Origin: Streptomyces fildesensis
Lineage (GTDB): Bacteria > Actinomycetota > Actinomycetes > Streptomycetales > Streptomycetaceae
Direction: 5' to 3'
NCBI RefSeq assembly: GCF_016107395.1
Contig: NZ_JAAIKO010000049.1
Location: 1 to 54,550 of the forward strand
DNA length: 54,550 nt
Part shown: in pieces, positions 8,373 to 16,784 of the stretch
Layout: each line of letters starts with the position of its first letter
How positions within the stretch are numbered: the first letter of the stretch is position 1
Made by a program: the position numbers and the translations under genes
The notes under the pieces: model-generated
Told to the model about the DNA's origin: nothing
Seen by the model: the letters and a program-made list of their open reading frames with translations, nothing else
Database searches by the model: none

Positions 8373-8606
8373 GGCGGAGACTTTCTGTTTGCGTCGGTAT
8401 GTTCCGGGCCATGCGGCCGCTGCCGGGACGGCTGCAACACCCGAGGCGTTCCCGACGAGACGCGCACTGGCCGTGGGTCGGGTGAGCTGGACTTCGCCGG
8501 TGGCAGCAATGACGAGGACGACGGCGGACTACTGATGCCCGGCACCATCACCTGCACCAACACCTGCCCGGCCCTCCCACCGTGGATGCGGGGGCGGCGG
8601 CGGTGA
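8373..8606 (+). other. intergenic stretch with a peptide-precursor-like frame lacking a start
   Basis: This 270-bp gap holds no clear gene. One plus-strand frame, open from 8373 to TGA 8604-8606, contains an acidic segment (ELDFAGGSNDEDDGG, from 8484) followed by a Thr/Cys-rich segment (PGTITCTNTCP) that resembles the leader/core design of lanthipeptide precursors. No ATG, GTG or TTG in the frame starts before the acidic segment, and no modification enzyme gene is nearby. It may be a relic or chance. Confidence 0.2.
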
Positions 8607-8631
8607 CGATGACGGTGGCGGAGACACCTGC

Positions 8632-9267
8632 TCAGGGTGTTTCCCGTGGGGCCGGGACCGGCGTACCTCCCGGCTCCGTCAGCACCTTCGGATCGGGTGC
8701 GCCAGGCGGAGCGGGCGCGACCGGCGGCTCCGGGGCGGGCGGGCGGACGTCGTCGCCGGTCTGCGGGCCGGCCGGGTCCGCGGGCCGGGCTCGCGTGCGG
8801 TTCGCGCGGCGGACGGCGTCGTCGGCGCTGTTCTGGGCGCCGAGCGAGCCGAAGTAGAAGCCTGCGACGGTGGCGAGCACCGTCATCAGCGACGTGACGA
8901 TGGTCTTGCGCAGGTCGCCGGAGTCGCCGCCCGAGGAGAGCATCGCGACCGCCAGGGCGAAGCTGACGAGGGCGAGGATCAGTACGGCGATGATGCTGCG
9001 GGTCAGACCGCGCACCCCGCGCGGTTCGCGCAGGTCGCGCAGCAGTTCACGGACGTCGCTGCTCGTGGCCGCCTGGCCGATCAGCTCGTCGGTGAGCTGC
9101 TGGCGCCACGCGGTGGCCCGGCGGACGTCGATGATCAGGGGCAGCACCGCGATCACGGCGATGATGATGACGACCACCGCGATGAGAACGAAGGCCCATG
9201 GCCCCTTGAGGCCCGGAATCGGTTCGGCGGCAACAAATCCCACGCCCGTAAGTCCGTTCATCCGCAT
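8632..9267 (-). CDS. integral membrane protein with charged cytoplasmic domain
   Basis: The product has 211 residues. After a short N-terminus there is one long hydrophobic helix (about 20-45, rich in Ile/Val), a charged segment of about 45 residues (RRATAWRQQLTDELIGQA onward, likely coiled or helical), then two further membrane helices (about 93-115 and 127-147), and a Pro/Ala-rich tail of about 45 residues (PPAPEPPVAPAPPGAP). I chose ATG 9267 because AGGGG lies 8 nt upstream; ATG 9261 is an alternative. I do not recognise the family. It is 76 bp downstream of the oxidoreductase gene in the same direction. Confidence 0.7.
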   Translation of the reverse strand: MRMNGLTGVGFVAAEPIPGLKGPWAFVLIAVVVIIIAVIAVLPLIIDVRRATAWRQQLTDELIGQAATSSDVRELLRDLREPRGVRGLTRSIIAVLILALVSFALAVAMLSSGGDSGDLRKTIVTSLMTVLATVAGFYFGSLGAQNSADDAVRRANRTRARPADPAGPQTGDDVRPPAPEPPVAPAPPGAPDPKVLTEPGGTPVPAPRETP

Positions 9268-9343
9268 ACCCGTTGCCCCTATACCCACCGTGACCGATCC
9301 AGTACCCCTGGTTCCCGGTGGGGGATGATCCCAGCGGCCGACA

Positions 9344-10729
9344 TCAATCGTCAAGCACCGCAAGGGAGTTGGTTCTCGGGGGCTGGTCTGGACCGGTCCG
9401 GTATGGACGGGACTGGTGCGCGGCGAAGTACGCGGCCAGGTCGGCGTCGAGCGGCGGGACGGTGCGCGGGGTGCCGCCGTCGCGGAGCGAGGCGGTGGCC
9501 TGGGCTCCGGCGGCGACCGCCATACGAGCCGCGACGGGTGAGGTGTCGGTGGGTCCGCCGTCGCGCGCGAAGCGCAGGAATTCGTCGATGAGGAGCGGGT
9601 CGGCGCCGCCGTGGAAGGCGTTGTCCTGGAGATCCGGGACGGGGTGGACGGCGTCGGCCTCCGGGCGGTGCCCGGAGCGGCGCGCGTTCCAGACCTTGAC
9701 CACCGCTCCGGGCCCGTCGCCGAAATTCTCCAGACGGCCGGCATCGCCGATGACGGTGTAGTTGCGCCAGTAGTCGGGGGTGAAGTGGCACTGCTGGTAG
9801 GCGGCGAGGACGCCGTTGTCGAGGCGCAGATTGACGAGCGAGACGTCCTCGACGTCGATCACGGGGTTGAGATCCCGCTGGGAGCGCGGCGGCCAGTTGT
9901 CGTCGTCGAGCCAGCCGGCGGCCTTGGGCTCGCCAGGGGCGCGGCGGTCGGCGTCCGGCGCGCCGTAGACCATGAGGTCGCCGAGCGCCTGGACCTGGCG
10001 GGTGTACCCGCCGGCGAGCCAGTGCAGGACGTCGAGGTCGTGCGCGGCCTTCTGCAGCAGCAGACCGGTGGTGTACCGGCGCTCGGCGTGCCAGTCCTTG
10101 AAGTAGAAGTCGCCGCCGTGACCGACGAAGTGCCGTACCCAGACGGTCTTGACCTCGCCGATGTCCCCGCGGGTGATGAGGTCGCGCATGAGCCGGACGA
10201 CGGGCATGTGCCGCATGTTGTGGCCGACATAGAGGCGGGTGCCGGTCTCGTACGCCGCGCGCAGGATCGCGTCGCAGCGCTCGACGGTGATGTCCAGCGG
10301 CTTCTCGACGAGGACGGGCTTGCCGGCGCGCAGCGCCTCGCAGGCGAGGTCGGCGTGGGTGTGGTCGGGCGTGAGGACGAGGACCGCGTCGATGTCGGCG
10401 GAGCCGAGGATCGCACGGTGGTCGTCCGTCACGGCCGCGCCCGGGAAGCGGGTTGCCGCCTCGGCGCGGACGGCGGGGTCGAGGTCGGCGACGGCGGTGA
10501 CGCGCGCTCCCGCCCCGGGCCGGTGCGCGGTTTCGGCGAGGCTGCCGCGCAGGCCCAGTCCGATGACGCCGATGCGGAGGTCGTCGTCCGGCCGCTGGGG
10601 CAGCGTAGGAGCGTTTGCGGGATGCGGGGCGCCGGCGCCCGGGGCGCTTGCAGGATGCATGGCGGGAGCCGGGGCGTTCGCGGGATGCGCGCCGCAGGCC
10701 GGACCGCCCGGCGGCTGGGAACTGGTCAT
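9344..10729 (-). CDS. Gfo/Idh/MocA-family oxidoreductase
   Basis: The product has 461 residues. After an unusual 45-residue Pro/Ala/His-rich leader comes the Rossmann NAD(P)-binding domain (IGVIGLGLRGSLAE near 53), the family EKP motif (VLVEKPLDIT), and the C-terminal alpha/beta domain with an internal KAAHDLDVLHW segment that carries the usual catalytic His/Asp region. Such enzymes oxidise or reduce sugars, polyols or glycosides. It is divergent from a DUF2264/GH2/GNAT operon, so it probably works on the same sugar. ATG 10729 has AAGGGA upstream. The exact substrate cannot be read from sequence. Confidence 0.88.
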   Translation of the reverse strand: MTSSQPPGGPACGAHPANAPAPAMHPASAPGAGAPHPANAPTLPQRPDDDLRIGVIGLGLRGSLAETAHRPGAGARVTAVADLDPAVRAEAATRFPGAAVTDDHRAILGSADIDAVLVLTPDHTHADLACEALRAGKPVLVEKPLDITVERCDAILRAAYETGTRLYVGHNMRHMPVVRLMRDLITRGDIGEVKTVWVRHFVGHGGDFYFKDWHAERRYTTGLLLQKAAHDLDVLHWLAGGYTRQVQALGDLMVYGAPDADRRAPGEPKAAGWLDDDNWPPRSQRDLNPVIDVEDVSLVNLRLDNGVLAAYQQCHFTPDYWRNYTVIGDAGRLENFGDGPGAVVKVWNARRSGHRPEADAVHPVPDLQDNAFHGGADPLLIDEFLRFARDGGPTDTSPVAARMAVAAGAQATASLRDGGTPRTVPPLDADLAAYFAAHQSRPYRTGPDQPPRTNSLAVLDD

Positions 10730-10869
10730 GGGCGGTCCCTTCGGAAGGCGCCCCGCGCGAGCCGGGCAGGAACGGGAGCGACGGGAGGAGCGAGAACGGA
10801 AGGACAGACGAAGGACAGACCCACTTTCCGACCGCGATCCGCAGTCGGTGAATAGGGTTGGCCTCAACC

Positions 10870-10885
10870 TAGTAACCGCTTACTA
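10870..10885. promoter_or_regulatory. operator-like palindrome in divergent sugar-gene promoter
   Basis: TAGTAACCGCTTACTA is an inverted repeat (TAGTAA/TTACTA around CCGC), differing by one central base from the GTAAGCGCTTAC type of site bound by LacI-family and some GntR-family sugar regulators. It lies 31 bp before the DUF2264 start and 141 bp before the oxidoreductase start. Repression of both by one sugar-responsive regulator is inferred; no such regulator gene is in the window. Confidence 0.6.
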
Positions 10886-10915
10886 TCTCGGTCAACACCT
10901 CACCTCGGAGCTGAT

Positions 10916-12907
10916 GTGACCTTGCCCCCGTTCCTCACGCTGCCCCCCACCGACCGCGTGCGTTCACCCCGCACCGGCTGGACCCGCGCGCACTGGGAGG
11001 CGGTGGCGGACCGGATGCTCGACGGGCTGGTGCCGTACGCCTCCCCCGGCTTCGCGCAGTACCGGCTGCCCGGCCGCAACAGCTGGTCGGGGGTGGTGTC
11101 CGACGGGCTGGAGGGCTATGCGCGCTCCTTCCTGCTGGCCGCGTTCCGGATCGCGGGGGCCGGCGGGGAGGTGGATACGCGGCTCATCGAGCGGTACGCC
11201 GCCGGGCTCACGGCCGGTACCGATCCGGACAGCGGTGAGACCTGGCCCGCGCTGACCGACTGCTCGCAGCAGATGGTCGAGGCGGCGTCGGTGGCGATCG
11301 CGCTGCACGAGACGCGGCCGTGGATATGGGACCGGCTCGACGAACGGGTCCAGGCGCGGGTCGTCGACTGGTTCTCCGGTTTCGTCGGGCGCCGCACCCA
11401 CGACAACAACTGGCGGCTCTTCCAGGTGGTGTCCGAGCAGTTCCTGGCTTCCGTCGGCGCGCCGTTCAGCCAGTCCGACATCGACGGCGGGCTGGACCGT
11501 ATCGAGGACTGGTACGTCGGCGACGGCTGGTACAGCGACGGGGACGGCCGCAACTTCGACTACTACATCGGCTGGGCGATGCATCTGTACCCACTGCTGT
11601 GGGCGCGGATCGCGGGTGAACCGGACGGCGGGCGCGCCAAGGTCTACAAGGAACGGCTGTCCCAGTTCCTGGCGACCTACCCGCACTTCTTCAGCGGCGA
11701 CGGCGCCCCGGTCCACCAGGGACGTTCGCTGACGTACCGATTCGCCTCCGTCGCCCCGGTGTGGATGGGGGCGCTCACCGACGCGACCCCGCTGGAGCCG
11801 GGGGTGACGCGGCGGCTCGCCTCCGGGGTGCTGCGGCACTTCGTGGAGCGCGGGGTGCCCGACGAGCGCGGGCTGCTGTCGCTCGGCTGGCACGAGCCGT
11901 TCCTTCCCAGCACGCAGGGGTACTCGGGCCCCGGGTCCCCGTACTGGGCGAGCAAGGGCTTCCTAGGACTGCTGCTGCCCGCCGACCACCCCGTGTGGAC
12001 CGAGCGGGAGCTCGCGCTCCCGGTCGAGGAGGCCGACCAGTACACGGCGCTGCCCGCACCCGGCTGGCTGCTGCACGGCACGAAGCACGACGGGATCGTC
12101 CGGCTGGTCAACCACGGCAGCGACCACTACGGCTTCGAACCGTCCGGCGGCGCGGACGACCCGCACTACGCCCAGCTCGGCTACACCACGCACACCGCGC
12201 CGAACGCCGCCCCGCACGCCTGGCGGCACCGTGTCGACAGCCACCTCGCGCTGGTCTCCCCCGACGGCACGCCCTCCCACCGGGGACGGATCCACCCGCT
12301 GACGGCGGCGGGCCGGACCGCGTCCTCCTGGCACACCGTCACTTTCCCGGCGGGCGACGGCGCCCCGGCCGACGGCGGGTCCGGAACCGGGTCCGGAACC
12401 GGTTCTGCCGCCCACGATCCCGGAACGGACCCGGGTACCGCGGAGTACCGGATCGAGACGACGAGCGTTCTGCACGGGCCGTGGGAAGTGCGCGTGCACC
12501 GCGTCGAAGCCCCGGCCGGGGTGACGGTCCGGGAGGGCGGTTACGCGGTCGCGGGGACCGAGCCGCCACGGGGCGAGAGCGGCCGGGGGTGGGCGTGTGC
12601 CCGTACCGCGGACGGCCTCTCCAGCGCGCTGGTCGGTCTGTACGGCTGGGACGAGGACGGCGACGGGTCCGCCGCGGTGCACCGTGAGGTGGAGGCGAAC
12701 GCGTTCGGCCCGCACTCGGCCGCCCCGTGCCTGAGCTCCCGACCGCACCCCGGCGGGAGCAGCGTCCACGTCACCCTCGTCGCGCTGTCGGGCGACACGG
12801 TCCATCCGCGGGCGCTGCGCGAAGCGGTCGCCGTGACCGTCCTCGAGGGTGACGGCGGCGACGGCGTACGTGTCTCGTTCCCCGACGGAACGGCGCTCAC
12901 GGTCTGA
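10916..12907 (+). CDS. DUF2264 protein, probable carbohydrate-active enzyme
   Basis: The product has 663 residues with no signal peptide. The N-terminal 380 residues match DUF2264: NSWSGVVSDGLEGYARS near 43-59, NNWRLFQVVSEQFLASVG near 163-180, and GDGWYSDGDGRNFDYYIG near 203-220, a pattern typical of an (alpha/alpha)6 barrel that binds sugars. The C-terminal 280 residues are beta-rich, with a Gly/Ser/Thr linker (GSGTGSGTGS near 491-500). GTG 10916 has GGAG 5 nt upstream. Followed by GH2 and GNAT genes in the same direction, it probably acts intracellularly on an imported oligosaccharide. Hydrolase or lyase chemistry cannot be decided here. Confidence 0.8.
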   Translation: MTLPPFLTLPPTDRVRSPRTGWTRAHWEAVADRMLDGLVPYASPGFAQYRLPGRNSWSGVVSDGLEGYARSFLLAAFRIAGAGGEVDTRLIERYAAGLTAGTDPDSGETWPALTDCSQQMVEAASVAIALHETRPWIWDRLDERVQARVVDWFSGFVGRRTHDNNWRLFQVVSEQFLASVGAPFSQSDIDGGLDRIEDWYVGDGWYSDGDGRNFDYYIGWAMHLYPLLWARIAGEPDGGRAKVYKERLSQFLATYPHFFSGDGAPVHQGRSLTYRFASVAPVWMGALTDATPLEPGVTRRLASGVLRHFVERGVPDERGLLSLGWHEPFLPSTQGYSGPGSPYWASKGFLGLLLPADHPVWTERELALPVEEADQYTALPAPGWLLHGTKHDGIVRLVNHGSDHYGFEPSGGADDPHYAQLGYTTHTAPNAAPHAWRHRVDSHLALVSPDGTPSHRGRIHPLTAAGRTASSWHTVTFPAGDGAPADGGSGTGSGTGSAAHDPGTDPGTAEYRIETTSVLHGPWEVRVHRVEAPAGVTVREGGYAVAGTEPPRGESGRGWACARTADGLSSALVGLYGWDEDGDGSAAVHREVEANAFGPHSAAPCLSSRPHPGGSSVHVTLVALSGDTVHPRALREAVAVTVLEGDGGDGVRVSFPDGTALTV

Positions 12908-13009
12908 CCCGCCATCCACCCCGTCCGGCTCGGCCGCCCGGCCCGCCGATTTCACCATCGGGTTCCGCTGCCGCCGACCGAGGGGGCAGGCTGGCCCTGT
13001 GCCCTCGGT

Positions 13010-13065
13010 TCGGCGGTCGGCGGTCGGCGGTCGGCGGTCGGCGGTCGGCGGTCGGCGGTCGGCGG
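13010..13065. repeat. seven-base tandem repeat, eight copies
   Basis: Eight perfect head-to-tail copies of TCGGCGG occupy 56 bp in the 266-bp gap between the DUF2264 and GH2 genes. No gene covers it. The remaining part of the gap holds a more AT-rich stretch (about 13110-13150) that is the likely GH2 promoter region. Confidence 0.95.
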
Positions 13066-13173
13066 GGGCCATGCCGGTCGGCGCGGGGGTCCATGCCCCG
13101 GGTCGTGCATGTCCGTTGTCATTGATGTCGATAATGTCGAAGTCCGGTGTCGTCCAGGTGAGGAGCAACTCCC

Positions 13174-16100
13174 ATGCACGAGGCGCTGCGTCCCGCGGCT
13201 GTCCCCTACTACGAGGACCCCTCCCCCGGCAGCGGCGCGTTGCCGCCGCGGGCCTGGTGGAGTACGTCGGACGCGCGGTACGTGAGTCTGAACGGGGCGT
13301 GGCGGTTCCGGCTGTCGGGGACCGCCGACGCGCACGGTGACGACTTCGCCCGGCCGGAGTTCGACGCCACCCGCTGGGATCTGCTGCCGGTGCCCGCGCA
13401 CTGGCCGCTGCAGGGACAGGGTTCGCCCGCGTACACGAACGTGGTGTACCCGTTCCCCGTCGATCCGCCGCGGGTTCCGACCGAGAACCCGACGGGCGAC
13501 CACCGACGCTCCTTCGATCTGCCGGACGACTGGCCGGGCGGGGCGGCGCTGCTGCGCTTCGACGGTGTGGAGTCGTGCGCGCGGGTGTGGCTCAACGGTG
13601 CGGAGCTGGGCACGTTCAAGGGCAGCCGGCTGCCGGTGGAGTTCGAGGTCGGGGAGCTGCTGCGACCGCGCGGGAACGTACTGGCGGTGCGCGTCCACCA
13701 GTGGTCGTCCGGCAGTTATCTGGAGGACCAGGACATGTGGTGGCTCCCGGGGATCTTCCGGGAGGTGACGCTGATCGAGCGGCCGGAGGGATCGGTCGCG
13801 GACTTCTTCGTGCATGCCGACTACGACCACACCACCGGCACCGGAACGCTGCGCGTCGACTGCGAGCCCGGCGGCAGCGTCAGCGTCCCGGAGCTCGGCC
13901 TGGATCTGGCGACCGGGGAGAACGCGACCGTGCCCGTCGAGCCGTGGTCCGCCGAGATACCGCGCCTGTACGACGCCGAACTGGCCACGGAGGGCGAGCG
14001 GATCCCGCTCAGGATCGGCTTCCGGACGGTGGCCGTCGAGGACGGGGTGTTCAAGGTCAACGGCCGCCGGATCCTCCTGCGGGGCGTCAACCGGCACGAG
14101 TTCCACCCCGACCACGGCCGGGTGCTGGATCTGGAGACGATGCGGCAGGACCTGGTGCTGATGAAGCGGCACAACATCAACGCCGTCCGCACCAGCCACT
14201 ACCCGCCGCATCCGGCTTTTCTGGACCTCTGCGACGAGTTGGGGATGTGGATCGTCGACGAGTGCGATCTGGAGACCCACGGCTTCGAAGTGATCGGCTG
14301 GCGCGGCAATCCGGTCGACGACGAGCGCTGGACGCCCGCGCTGCTGGACCGGGCCGCGCGCATGGTCGAGCGCGACAAGAACCATCCGTCCGTCGTGATG
14401 TGGTCGCTGGGCAACGAGTGCGGGACCGGTCGCGGTCTGTCGGCGATGGCGTCGTGGATCCGCGACCGCGATCCGGACCGTCCGATCCACTACGAGGGCG
14501 ATCCGTCCTGCGCGGACACCGATGTGTACTCACGGATGTACGCCGACCACGCCGAAGTCGAACTCATCGGGCGCCGCACCGAACTCCCCCTTCCTGATGC
14601 CCAGTTGGATGCGAAGCGCCGCGCCCTGCCGTTCCTTCTGTGCGAGTACGCGCACGCCATGGGCAACGGTCCCGGCGGGCTGAGCGAGTACCAGCGGCTC
14701 TTCGAGGCGCACGAGCGCTGCCAGGGCGGATTCGTCTGGGAGTGGATCGACCACGGGCTGCGGCAGCGCACCCGCTCCGGTGTGGAGTTCTTCGCCTACG
14801 GCGGCGACTTCGGCGAGGAACTGCACGACGGCAACTTCGTCTGCGACGGGCTGGTGTTCCCCGACCGCACTCCCTCTCCCGGTCTGATCGAGTACAAGAA
14901 GGTCATCGAGCCGGTCAGGATCGACGGGGACGGCGCGGCCGGCATCGTCCGGATCACCAACGGGTACGACTTCGCCGATCTGTCGTCGCTGTCCTTCCGG
15001 TGGACGTACGAGGTGGAGGGCGAGGCAGTCGACTCCGGTGATCTGGAGGTCCCGGTGCTCGCACCCGGCGCGACTGCGGAGCTGAAGCTGCCCCGGGCAC
15101 CCGGCGGCGGGTCCGGCTCACCGGCAGGTGAAGGTGAAGCCTGGTGGACGGTGCGGGCGGCGCTGGCCGACGACACCGGCTGGGCACCGGCCGGGCACGA
15201 GGTGGCCTGGGGCCAGTTCGCCGCAGCGGCACCCGCGGCCCCCACAACCCCGACCACCGAGGTCCCGACCACCGAGGCCCCGACCTCAGCGGCCCCGGCC
15301 GAAGCCGCCCATAGAGAAGCCGCACGCATCAAGGCGCCGCGCCGTGCCGAGGGCGGCGTCGTGCTGCTCGGGCCCGGCACGTTCGACGCCGTCACCGGCG
15401 CGCTCAAGTACCTGGAGCACTTCCAGATCGCCGGAGCGCCGCGGCTGGACGTGTGGCGTGCACCGACCGACAACGACGCGGGTTCCGGCCGGCACCCCGA
15501 CATCCAGCTGGACCGGCGGTGGCGGGAGGCGGGCCTGCACCGGATGCGACACCGGCTCGACGGGGTCACCATCGGCGCCGACGCACTGACCGTCACCACC
15601 CGGGTCGCACCGGCGGCCGGGGACCTGGGCCTGCGCACCGTCTTCACCTGGACCGCGACAGACGATCGGCTGCGGCTCACCGTGGACGTCACCCCGGAGG
15701 GCGAGTGGACCGTCCCGCTGCCGCGGATCGGGCTGCGCCTGGGCGTCTGCGGCAGCCTCAACGGCGTCGAATGGTTCGGCGGCGGTCCCGGCGAGGCGTA
15801 TCCCGACACCCGGGCCGCGTCCCGGATCGGGCGGTACACGAGCACCGTCGACGCGCTGCAGACGCCCTACGTCAGGCCGCAGGAGAACGGCGCGCGGGCC
15901 GATGTCCGCTGGGCGCGGCTGCGCCGCGAGGACGGGCAGGGGCTGCTGATCACCGGCGACCCGGACTTCTGGTTCACCGCGCGGCGCTGGACCGGGGAGC
16001 AGCTCGACACGGCCGAGCACACCTACGACCTCACGCCGTCCGAGACGATCTGGCTCAATCTGGACCATGGGCAGCAAGGCATCGGCAGCGGGTCCTGCGG

Positions 16101-16182
16101 GCCCGGGGCCCTGCCGCAGTACTGGCTCACCGCTGCCCCGGTGACCTTCTCCTTCACGTTCGGCGCCCTGGAGACCACATGA
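13174..16182 (+). CDS. GH2 beta-galactosidase, LacZ type
   Basis: The product has 1002 residues, near the LacZ length, with the five-domain layout: sugar-binding jelly roll (about 25-210), immunoglobulin-like domain, TIM barrel (about 290-560), a second Ig-like domain, and the C-terminal small-chain beta-sandwich (about 735-1000). The acid/base is Glu415 (SLGNECGTG) and the nucleophile Glu491 (LLCEYAHAMGNGPGG); the RGVNRHEFHPDHGR and TSHYPPHP motifs of LacZ are present. A Pro/Thr/Ala-rich insertion (about residues 686-722) sits between domains 4 and 5. No signal peptide, so cytoplasmic. Its stop overlaps the ATG of the GNAT gene. Activity on beta-galactosides is likely, but related beta-glycosides are possible. 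Confidence 0.93.
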   Translation: MHEALRPAAVPYYEDPSPGSGALPPRAWWSTSDARYVSLNGAWRFRLSGTADAHGDDFARPEFDATRWDLLPVPAHWPLQGQGSPAYTNVVYPFPVDPPRVPTENPTGDHRRSFDLPDDWPGGAALLRFDGVESCARVWLNGAELGTFKGSRLPVEFEVGELLRPRGNVLAVRVHQWSSGSYLEDQDMWWLPGIFREVTLIERPEGSVADFFVHADYDHTTGTGTLRVDCEPGGSVSVPELGLDLATGENATVPVEPWSAEIPRLYDAELATEGERIPLRIGFRTVAVEDGVFKVNGRRILLRGVNRHEFHPDHGRVLDLETMRQDLVLMKRHNINAVRTSHYPPHPAFLDLCDELGMWIVDECDLETHGFEVIGWRGNPVDDERWTPALLDRAARMVERDKNHPSVVMWSLGNECGTGRGLSAMASWIRDRDPDRPIHYEGDPSCADTDVYSRMYADHAEVELIGRRTELPLPDAQLDAKRRALPFLLCEYAHAMGNGPGGLSEYQRLFEAHERCQGGFVWEWIDHGLRQRTRSGVEFFAYGGDFGEELHDGNFVCDGLVFPDRTPSPGLIEYKKVIEPVRIDGDGAAGIVRITNGYDFADLSSLSFRWTYEVEGEAVDSGDLEVPVLAPGATAELKLPRAPGGGSGSPAGEGEAWWTVRAALADDTGWAPAGHEVAWGQFAAAAPAAPTTPTTEVPTTEAPTSAAPAEAAHREAARIKAPRRAEGGVVLLGPGTFDAVTGALKYLEHFQIAGAPRLDVWRAPTDNDAGSGRHPDIQLDRRWREAGLHRMRHRLDGVTIGADALTVTTRVAPAAGDLGLRTVFTWTATDDRLRLTVDVTPEGEWTVPLPRIGLRLGVCGSLNGVEWFGGGPGEAYPDTRAASRIGRYTSTVDALQTPYVRPQENGARADVRWARLRREDGQGLLITGDPDFWFTARRWTGEQLDTAEHTYDLTPSETIWLNLDHGQQGIGSGSCGPGALPQYWLTAAPVTFSFTFGALETT

Positions 16183-16784
16183 TCCGGCCCTACCGCCCCA
16201 CGGACCTGCCCGCGCTCTACGACATCTGCGTACGCACCGGCCAGGAGGGCGAGGACGCCCGGCCGTACTATCCCGACCACGATCTGCTGGGGACGATCTT
16301 CGCGGCCCCGTACGCGCGGCTGGAGCCGGAGCTGACCTTCGTGGTCGACGACGGGCAGGGCAGCGCGGTCGGCTACATCCTGGGGACGGCCGACACCGCC
16401 GCCTTCGTGAAACGGTTCCGCAGCGAATGGCTGCCGGAGGTGGCGGACCGCTACCCGGAGCTCACCGGTCCGGTGCCGGCCACCCCGCACGGAACGATGG
16501 TCGACCTGCTGCACCGGCCGGAGCGGATGCTCGTGCCGGAGCTGGCGCCGTATCCGGCACATCTGCACATCGATCTGCTCCCCGGCCACCAGGGGGCGGG
16601 CCACGGGCGGGCGCTGATGGAGACGTTCCTCGGAGCGCTGGCCGCGGCGGGCGTCGGGTCGGTCCATCTGGGGATGGCCACGGCGAACGTCCGGGCCCGG
16701 TACTTCTACGACCGCATGGGCTTCCATGAGATCGCGGTACCGGACCCGGGGCCGCTCACCTACCTGGGACGCGCCACCTCGTAG
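16179..16784 (+). CDS. GNAT-family N-acetyltransferase
   Basis: The product has 201 residues with a full GNAT fold: N-terminal RPYRPTDLPALYDIC, and the acetyl-CoA pyrophosphate-binding loop LLPGHQGAGHGRALM (motif A, near 133-147), then ARYFYDRMGFHEI (motif B, near 175-187). Its sequence style matches the subgroup related to the acetyltransferase-like domain of eukaryotic O-GlcNAcase. The ATG overlaps the GH2 stop (ATGA), so it is translationally coupled to beta-galactosidase and probably acetylates a sugar-related or housekeeping amine in that pathway. Its 3' end overlaps the convergent MBL gene by 25 bp. Confidence 0.88.
   Translation: MIRPYRPTDLPALYDICVRTGQEGEDARPYYPDHDLLGTIFAAPYARLEPELTFVVDDGQGSAVGYILGTADTAAFVKRFRSEWLPEVADRYPELTGPVPATPHGTMVDLLHRPERMLVPELAPYPAHLHIDLLPGHQGAGHGRALMETFLGALAAAGVGSVHLGMATANVRARYFYDRMGFHEIAVPDPGPLTYLGRATS

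Noticed and set aside
13110..13150. CATT...AATG inverted repeat upstream of the beta-galactosidase gene as an operator
   Set aside because: Only four bases per arm match and the inner positions do not pair, so it is not distinguishable from chance.
16760..16784. The 25-bp convergent overlap of the GNAT and MBL genes as a sign of misannotation
   Set aside because: Both frames keep protein-like sequence to their stops; the MBL end is a variable low-complexity tail, so a true 3' overlap is more likely.
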